Below are positions 59,086 through 64,000 of a stretch of DNA of 64,000 bases, piece after piece (within the stretch, counting starts at the first letter, position 1; every line of letters begins with the position of its first letter). The DNA lies in NCBI GenBank assembly GCA_016712275.1, contig JADJRI010000011.1:62001-126000 (forward strand), given 5' to 3'. The stretch comes from Planctomycetota bacterium (lineage in GTDB: Bacteria > Planctomycetota > Phycisphaerae > UBA1845 > UTPLA1). Position numbers and translations under genes: made by a program. A model generated the notes under the pieces. That model ran no database searches and was not told where the DNA came from. It saw only the letters and a list, made by a program, of their open reading frames with translations.

Positions 59086-59577
59086 ATGTCGCGGATCTTC
59101 AAAGCAAGACTCGGGGTAGTATTCGTCAGCGCGTTTGCGGCGATCATTATCAGCAGGGCGGACGACACTCGGGCATGCCCGCCAATTCCTTGCGAAACCG
59201 CGCTGTGTATGTACGATCCAGTGATTGATGTCGCCACTTGCTTTAACGCGGTGGACCCGACTGCGCCATGCAAATGCGAGTCAAGTCATCGATGCACTCC
59301 GTGGTACTTAATGGTCATTGCTTCTCGAAACGAACTCGTGACGGCCCAGGAAGATGGAACGCCTCCCCCATGTCCCTATGATGGACCGTGCTATCAGTGC
59401 TTTCAGCTGGACATGGAAATACCGTGTTCAAATGTATACAAGTGTCTGAACGAGGAGAGTCTCACCAATTGCAATCCCTCCAGTTCGATTCAAGAATGCG
59501 CCGTTGAGTATGCGTATACGAATTATACTGCATCCTTGGAGTTGACGGGACAGATTTGCTGTTATTGGATTCAGTAA
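59086..59577 (+). CDS. Secreted Cys-rich protein of unknown function
   Basis: 163 residues from the ATG at 59086 (AAGGAG nine bases before). A Sec signal (IFKARLGVVFVSAFAAIIIS) is followed by a mature chain of 17 or so Cys: ACPPIPCETALCMYD, CKCESSHRCTPWY and QICCYWIQ. The Cys pattern suggests several disulfides and an extracellular role. No family recognised. It lies in the segment between the lpxB direct repeats, with the G14 tract upstream. Confidence 0.7.
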   Translation: MSRIFKARLGVVFVSAFAAIIISRADDTRACPPIPCETALCMYDPVIDVATCFNAVDPTAPCKCESSHRCTPWYLMVIASRNELVTAQEDGTPPPCPYDGPCYQCFQLDMEIPCSNVYKCLNEESLTNCNPSSSIQECAVEYAYTNYTASLELTGQICCYWIQ

Positions 59578-59678
59578 CTGTTGCCTGACTTGTGCTTCAG
59601 ATTCATCGCCAGAATCGTCGTTTTGGCAATAGAGTGCCTGACCATGCGGTCAGTCAGTCTTGAGGAAGGCGGCACGAT

Positions 59679-61186
59679 ATGCACACTCTCCTGCTTTTAA
59701 TGTGCGCCACTCTCGCATGCGGTGACGCGAAATCCGCCATGCCCGATTCACTCTCAAGAGCCTTTGCTCAACGGATGCGCTTTCAAACCGCTCTGTTCGA
59801 GTATGAGTTTCGCGCGTTCTGTTCCAACGTCTCTCGGCGCCCGAAACTTCGTTACGAAGCGCGCTTCGCCGGCACGGACGTGTATTGGGCGGAACTGGGC
59901 GACGAAGAAGGTGTCCTTTCACACGATACGACCACCGGCCTGCCGATTCTCGGCCCGCGATACGCGTGTACGCCGGACCGGGCTGTTCGCTGTAATGACG
60001 GAAAGGACGAATGGTCTATCCGGGATGGCGAACTCGTCGTTCATGCCCACCCGACGCCAACACGAATTCTTGTCCGTGGCAGGGCACCGGAGCGTTTGCT
60101 CGACCCGCGTTCGGCCGGTCTGTATCCAATAGCCTTCTCCGAAACATCACCCGATGATTGGCTTCAGGAACTTCAACAAAAAGGTTACGAATGGTCGGAA
60201 AAAAGGGCCGACGGCGCCATTGAAGTATCCGGTTCGCTGGAAAAGCAGGCCGCTAAAGGGGAACCTTTCAGAGTCATCGTTTGGCGGATCGACCCGGAAA
60301 AGAACGATGCCATCCTTGAAATCCGAGTCTACGCAGGCCATTCTGATGGAAGACGCGAACTATTGGAGCAAATGAAGGCTGACCATGAGCAGTTCGATGG
60401 TCGATGGTGGCCGTCGCGATGCATGACGAAATCAGAATCCGGCACGGGATACGAGGAATTTACTTTCACGCGCGTCGAGTTTGATCGCAAGGAACATCCC
60501 GGCAAACTGGGACCGGACGCGCTCGGGATTCCGCCGGGGCTTAACGCAATCGATCGAATCCATCACGCATCCGGCACAGGCCCCCTGAAAATGGGCCGAT
60601 ACATTGGCGACGGTCAAATTGTGTCCGTCGACGATTGGCACGAGAACTACAAGAATATGCACGATTCGACCGCTTTGACAGAGTTTGTTGCCAGAGCGCA
60701 AGCCATCGGCCGAGGTGCATATCCAAAATGGTGGAGTGCCGGTGAGGATACGCTCGGCGTGGAAAACGTCTCCCGGACGCCCGATCTGTGGGAAATATAT
60801 GTGCGCCGTTGGATTATCCGCCACAACTATGGAATTGCACGCGCGCAGGGTGCTGCCACGGCGCAAAGCCTCACTCCCGCTCAGGTCGATGCCGCTTGGG
60901 CGATACTTAAAGACTGCCGCAAGCGTGCATCCCCGATTCTACTCAGAATGAACAAAGACTCAGCCCAAGCCTCTCCGGATGCATCGCGAGACAAGGAGCG
61001 CGCACGGCCACCACAACAATGCCGAATGGAAAACACATCCCAGCCAACTCGCCGAATCTTGATCGATACGAGAAAGAACTCGAGAGTATCTTTAGTACAC
61101 TGAAAGTCCGCCTGAATGGACTGCGGACAACCAAACAGAAAGATGCCGATGCAATGAGCACTTCCGAAGGTAACGTGAGTCCTTGA
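59679..61186 (+). CDS. Hypothetical secreted protein, frameshifted near 61003
   Basis: About 502 residues. A hydrophobic leader ends LACGDAKSA. The mature chain holds a beta-rich segment (RILVRGRAPERLLDPRSAGL, RVIVWRIDPEKNDAILEIRV) and a C-terminal helical part: LTPAQVDAAWAILKDCRKRA. As read it ends at 61103 in a basic, low-complexity stretch, but the alternative frame gives NLDRYEKELESIFSTLKVRL and ends at 61186, which looks like a real C-terminus; an indel near 61000 is likely. Function unknown. It is the second gene in the segment flanked by the 44-bp repeats. Confidence 0.65.
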
Positions 61187-61257
61187 AAGTACATTGGACT
61201 GTAACGCGCGGTTCATGCGCGCGACCCAAATGCTGATGGATCGCGCTGTAAAGCACC

Positions 61258-62412
61258 TTAAGTCTTCAGCATTTGCATTAGCTCCACCGCAGCATTCCTC
61301 GCCGCATTCGGCTTCGTCACGCCCTTGATCATCTCCTGCAACTCACCGCGCACGCGGGCCAGCGTGTTGGGGTTCGCAAGCCACTCAAAGGTCTTGGCGA
61401 TGATCGGCCCGGTGCTGTCATAGTAGGGCATGTACTCCGGCACGATTTCGCGCCCCGCCAGAATATTCGGCAGCGAAAGAAACGGCGTATGAATGAGCCA
61501 CCGCCCCACCAGCAGATACGGCCACTTCGGCGTCTGGTACATCACGATCATTGGCGTGCCCCAGTAGGCTATCTCGAGCGTCACGGTGCCCGAAGCCGCA
61601 AGACACAGGTCCGCCGCGCGGATGGCCGCGGCGCGGTCGTGCTCGCCGCTAACGATCGTGGCGTCGAAGCGACGGCCGGGCTTGTTGATGAGTTTTTGGG
61701 CGATGGCCTTCACATCCTCATTCGCCGCGACGATGACGACATTCATCCGCGAAAACCGGCCGCGCAGCGCCCACGCGATTTCGATTTGTCCGGGCAGAAC
61801 TTCCTCGACGACGTGTTTTCGCGAGCCGGGGAGGATCGTCAGCACAGTTGATGCGTTGCCGCGAAGCTGGGCGATACGTACATCGCTGACATCGGCCTCG
61901 GCCAGCCGGTCAAACGTGGGATGGCCGACATGGGTCGCGGGAATGCCGGCATCGCGAAAGTAGGGCTCTTCAAAACTCCAGAGACAGGCCACCTTGTTAA
62001 CCCGCGCGCGAACCCTCTTGTTGCGCCAGTTCTTCGGCCCCCAGGCCCACGTCTGCGGGGCGATGTAATACAAAACCGGCACGTTACGGCGGCGTAAGAT
62101 TTTTGCGATCGGTAGATTCAAAGCCGGCGAGTCCACCATGACGGCCGCATCGAAGTTGCCGTTCTTGATGATCCGCTTGAGCTTTTGCAGCAAACCGAAC
62201 ACTTCCGGGATGCGCTTGTAAGCGGCATGGGCCATGGCCGACTTGGCCGTCATGTCATGAATGCACTCGCAGCCCTCGGCCCGCAAGGCCGGGCCGGCCA
62301 GACCGTGGAAAGTGGCGTCCGGGTGAAACTCCCGAAAAGCGCGCACCAGCGAGGCGGCGTGCTCGTCCGCACTCTGTTCGGCGACGCTGATGAAGATTCG
62401 CGGTCCAGCCAC
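61258..62412 (-). CDS. lpxB: Lipid-A-disaccharide synthase
   Basis: 384 residues from a GTG at 62412 preceded by AAGGA (spacing 5); an ATG at 62487 would add 25 residues but has no such site. Family blocks: RIFISVAEQSADEHAASLVR (nucleotide-sugar side), VMVDSPALNLPIAKILRRRN, VLYYIAPQTWAWGPKNW, LPGSRKHVVEEVLP and CLAASGTVTLEIAYWGTPMI. It joins two acylated glucosamines in lipid A synthesis at the inner membrane. Its 3' end (61301-61344) duplicates the remnant at 58736. Confidence 0.92.
   Translation of the reverse strand: MAGPRIFISVAEQSADEHAASLVRAFREFHPDATFHGLAGPALRAEGCECIHDMTAKSAMAHAAYKRIPEVFGLLQKLKRIIKNGNFDAAVMVDSPALNLPIAKILRRRNVPVLYYIAPQTWAWGPKNWRNKRVRARVNKVACLWSFEEPYFRDAGIPATHVGHPTFDRLAEADVSDVRIAQLRGNASTVLTILPGSRKHVVEEVLPGQIEIAWALRGRFSRMNVVIVAANEDVKAIAQKLINKPGRRFDATIVSGEHDRAAAIRAADLCLAASGTVTLEIAYWGTPMIVMYQTPKWPYLLVGRWLIHTPFLSLPNILAGREIVPEYMPYYDSTGPIIAKTFEWLANPNTLARVRGELQEMIKGVTKPNAARNAAVELMQMLKT
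61301..61344. repeat. 44-bp direct repeat, right copy (attachment-site-like)
   Basis: Identical to 58797-58840. It lies in the 3' coding end of intact lpxB, so an insertion at this site would leave lpxB functional. Confidence 0.85.
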
Positions 62413-62643
62413 GGTCCTTGCCTTTTTTCGCGCTACGAAAGCGAAACGCGAGTCCCAAGACGATATCGCGGGCGGCGAGGTGGGCATAGGGCTGCCGGCG
62501 AAGGCTGTAAATCTTTACGAGACAAACAAATAGGTCGATTGTGTGGATCAAGCGGCGGGATTTTGAGTGGAATTCGTGAGCCACAGGCCAACGTGCGCCT
62601 CCAGAGTTCGAAATCGATTCATCTTTACCAGCGACAATCGGGG

Positions 62644-62708
62644 GAACAGGTAAGATTTGAAGTGGCACAGACGCCCCCGGCTTTGGAATTTGATCAAACT
62701 TTACCGGC
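62644..62708. repeat. Dispersed intergenic palindromic repeat, copy C
   Basis: Reads AACAGGTAAGATTTGAAGTG, GCACAGACGCCCCCGGCTTT and GGAATTTGATCAAACTTTAC, aligning with copies A and B. It is in the gap between lpxB and rpsB, about 110 bases before rpsB. Confidence 0.8.
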
Positions 62709-62819
62709 TGACGACGGGCTTCTTGCTTGACCGAGAGATGGGGTTCGTTTACTCTGACGGGTCTCGCTGTATTTTCAGCATCGTTAGGCGTTTACGTTCT
62801 TTTTTTGAGGAGGTGACAT

Positions 62820-63704
62820 TTGTCACAGGCGTTGGTCCGCGAACTGATCGATGCGGGCATTCACTTCGGACACCGGGCCAGCCGGTGGAACCCGAAGATG
62901 GGGCCGTACCTGATGGGCAAGCGGAATTCGATTCACATTGTCGATATTCGTCAGACCGTGAAAGGACTGCTTCGCGCGAAGAAGTTCTTGGCGACGGTGG
63001 TGACCAATGGTCAGGATATCCTGATCGTCGGCACCAAGCGTCAAGCCAAGGACAGCGTTGAAAAGCACTCCAAGCGCGTGGGCATGCCCCACGTGTCTGA
63101 GCGGTGGCTGGGCGGCACACTCACCAACTTTAAGACAATTCGATCCCGGCTTGCACGTCTCGAATACCTCGAGGACATCATCAAGACCGGCAAGATCGAA
63201 GAGTTCAGCAAGAAAGAAAAGGCCCGCGCAGGACGCGAGCATGAGAAGATCCTACGAAACCTCGACGGCATCCGCACCATGACGCGGCTGCCCGGGGCGA
63301 TCGTTGTGGTCGACGTGAAGCGCGAGCACAACGCGATTCGCGAAGCGCAGAAGCTCGGCATCCCCACCGTGTGCCTTGTCGATACGGACAGCGATCCGGA
63401 CGGCGCGGATATTGTCATTCCGGGCAACGATGACGCCATGCGCGCCATCGAACTTGTGGTCTCGACACTGGCTGATGCCGTCGAAGAAGGCAAGCGCGGC
63501 CGGCAGGCTCTGGCCGAAAAGCCGGGCGAACAGGCAGCCGGCGGACCCGGCCATGCACGCCGGTCCAAGCGGGCCTCGACCTCATCGCTCGCGACACCGG
63601 CGGAAGGCGAAATGGGCGGCGAATTCGACCCGAAGGATGTCGAATCGCTCGCGGCATCTGAAGCGCCGACATCCGGTACCGAAGTGACCGACGGCGTTTC
63701 GTAA
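62820..63704 (+). CDS. rpsB: Ribosomal protein uS2
   Basis: 294 residues starting with TTG after a strong GAGGAGGTGACAT. The core matches uS2: LVRELIDAGIHFGHRASRWN, GPYLMGKRNSIHIVDIRQT, RWLGGTLTNFKTIRSRLARL and IPTVCLVDTDSDPDGADIVI. The C-terminus after ~225 is an extra Lys/Ser/Glu-rich tail. It is a small-subunit protein; tsf follows, the usual rpsB-tsf pair. Confidence 0.95.
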   Translation: MSQALVRELIDAGIHFGHRASRWNPKMGPYLMGKRNSIHIVDIRQTVKGLLRAKKFLATVVTNGQDILIVGTKRQAKDSVEKHSKRVGMPHVSERWLGGTLTNFKTIRSRLARLEYLEDIIKTGKIEEFSKKEKARAGREHEKILRNLDGIRTMTRLPGAIVVVDVKREHNAIREAQKLGIPTVCLVDTDSDPDGADIVIPGNDDAMRAIELVVSTLADAVEEGKRGRQALAEKPGEQAAGGPGHARRSKRASTSSLATPAEGEMGGEFDPKDVESLAASEAPTSGTEVTDGVS

Positions 63705-63860
63705 CCGTGCAGGCGGGCCAAGGCCCACTCTGCACATTCACTAGGCATTGATGGTTCTTGTGGCGGGCAGGCGCAGGCCCGTCGCGCGGTTTCAATCCGT
63801 GCGATGAGTTAGTATGCGCCCCGCGGCCACGCGACAGATAATTCACTAGGGAGATTCCAC

Positions 63861-64000
63861 ATGGCTGAGATTTCCGCCAAACAGGTACACGCACTTCGCG
63901 CAAAGACCGACTTGGCGATGATGGACTGCAAAAAAGCACTGGTCGAAGCCGATGGCGACGAGGCCAAGGCACTCGAGCTGCTGCGCAAACGTTTCGCCGA
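63861..64000 (+). CDS. tsf: Elongation factor Ts, N-terminal part (runs off the window)
   Basis: The ATG at 63861 follows AGGGAGATTCC. The 46 residues seen (MAEISAKQVHALRAKTDLAM, MDCKKALVEADGDEAKALEL) are the EF-Ts N-terminal UBA-like domain, which with the rest of the protein exchanges nucleotide on EF-Tu. Confidence 0.93.
   Translation, partial: MAEISAKQVHALRAKTDLAMMDCKKALVEADGDEAKALELLRKRFA

Overview
The window looks like chromosome from a Gram-negative member of the Planctomycetota, probably near the Phycisphaerae; this placement is inferred, as no search was run. Supporting signs are LpxB (lipid A), a 16S rRNA gene not followed by 23S, a PEP-CTERM protein, a type-II-pseudopilin-like protein of the kind common in planctomycetes, a dockerin-like secreted protein, a CLKCGYDLRG zinc-ribbon membrane protein, many lipoproteins and HEAT/TPR proteins, and selenocysteine genes selA and selB. 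No CRISPR array, transposase, integrase, phage block or tRNA was recognised.

Layout. 0-10.6 kb: an envelope cluster with two sulfatase-like proteins, a GT39-like/TPR membrane protein, a lone SpeE-type membrane domain, two type I phosphodiesterase-like proteins, a small helix protein and a membrane protein. 10.7-14.4 kb: secreted or lipoprotein hydrolases and a HEAT-like protein. 14.8-16.7 kb: a solitary 16S unit on the minus strand with promoter, boxA and terminator. 16.9-24 kb: HD protein, M1 aminopeptidase with HEAT repeats, DUF486 protein, two tiny membrane proteins, archaeal-type phosphoglycerate mutase and pyruvate kinase. 24-27.5 kb: glycosyltransferase plus a Wzm/Wzt-type polysaccharide ABC exporter. 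27.7-32.5 kb: an ArsR-SRPBCC-SRPBCC operon and a fused 2-oxoacid dehydrogenase E1. 32.7-43.2 kb: pseudopilin-like protein, lipoproteins, a LOG protein, an SbcD-like nuclease fused to GIY-YIG, an MFS transporter, a HEAT protein and a PEP-CTERM protein. 43.3-48.1 kb: a Ktr/Trk potassium system with two channel subunits, then YchF. 48.4-51.9 kb: selB-selA. 52.3-58.6 kb: TPR protein, EtfB, a B12-domain/MeaB fusion, membrane proteins and an S74-chaperone lipoprotein. 58.7-62.4 kb: a 2.5-kb segment bounded by a 44-bp direct repeat of the lpxB 3' end. 62.8 kb to the end: rpsB and tsf.

Two features affect the whole annotation. First, about 21 genes are broken by a single small indel, often in a short homopolymer, including pyk, selB and both ktrB genes. 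This rate (roughly one per 3 kb) suggests uncorrected long-read errors more than decay, so these genes are annotated across both frames. Second, dispersed palindromic repeats are common. One family (four copies of about 55-75 bp) sits between genes. Another has three long hairpins around a GTGTGG...GGCTA core, one of them inside the selA reading frame. The most notable candidates are the SbcD/Mre11-GIY-YIG fusion, the lpxB-3'-end repeat with its cargo, and the two repeat families.
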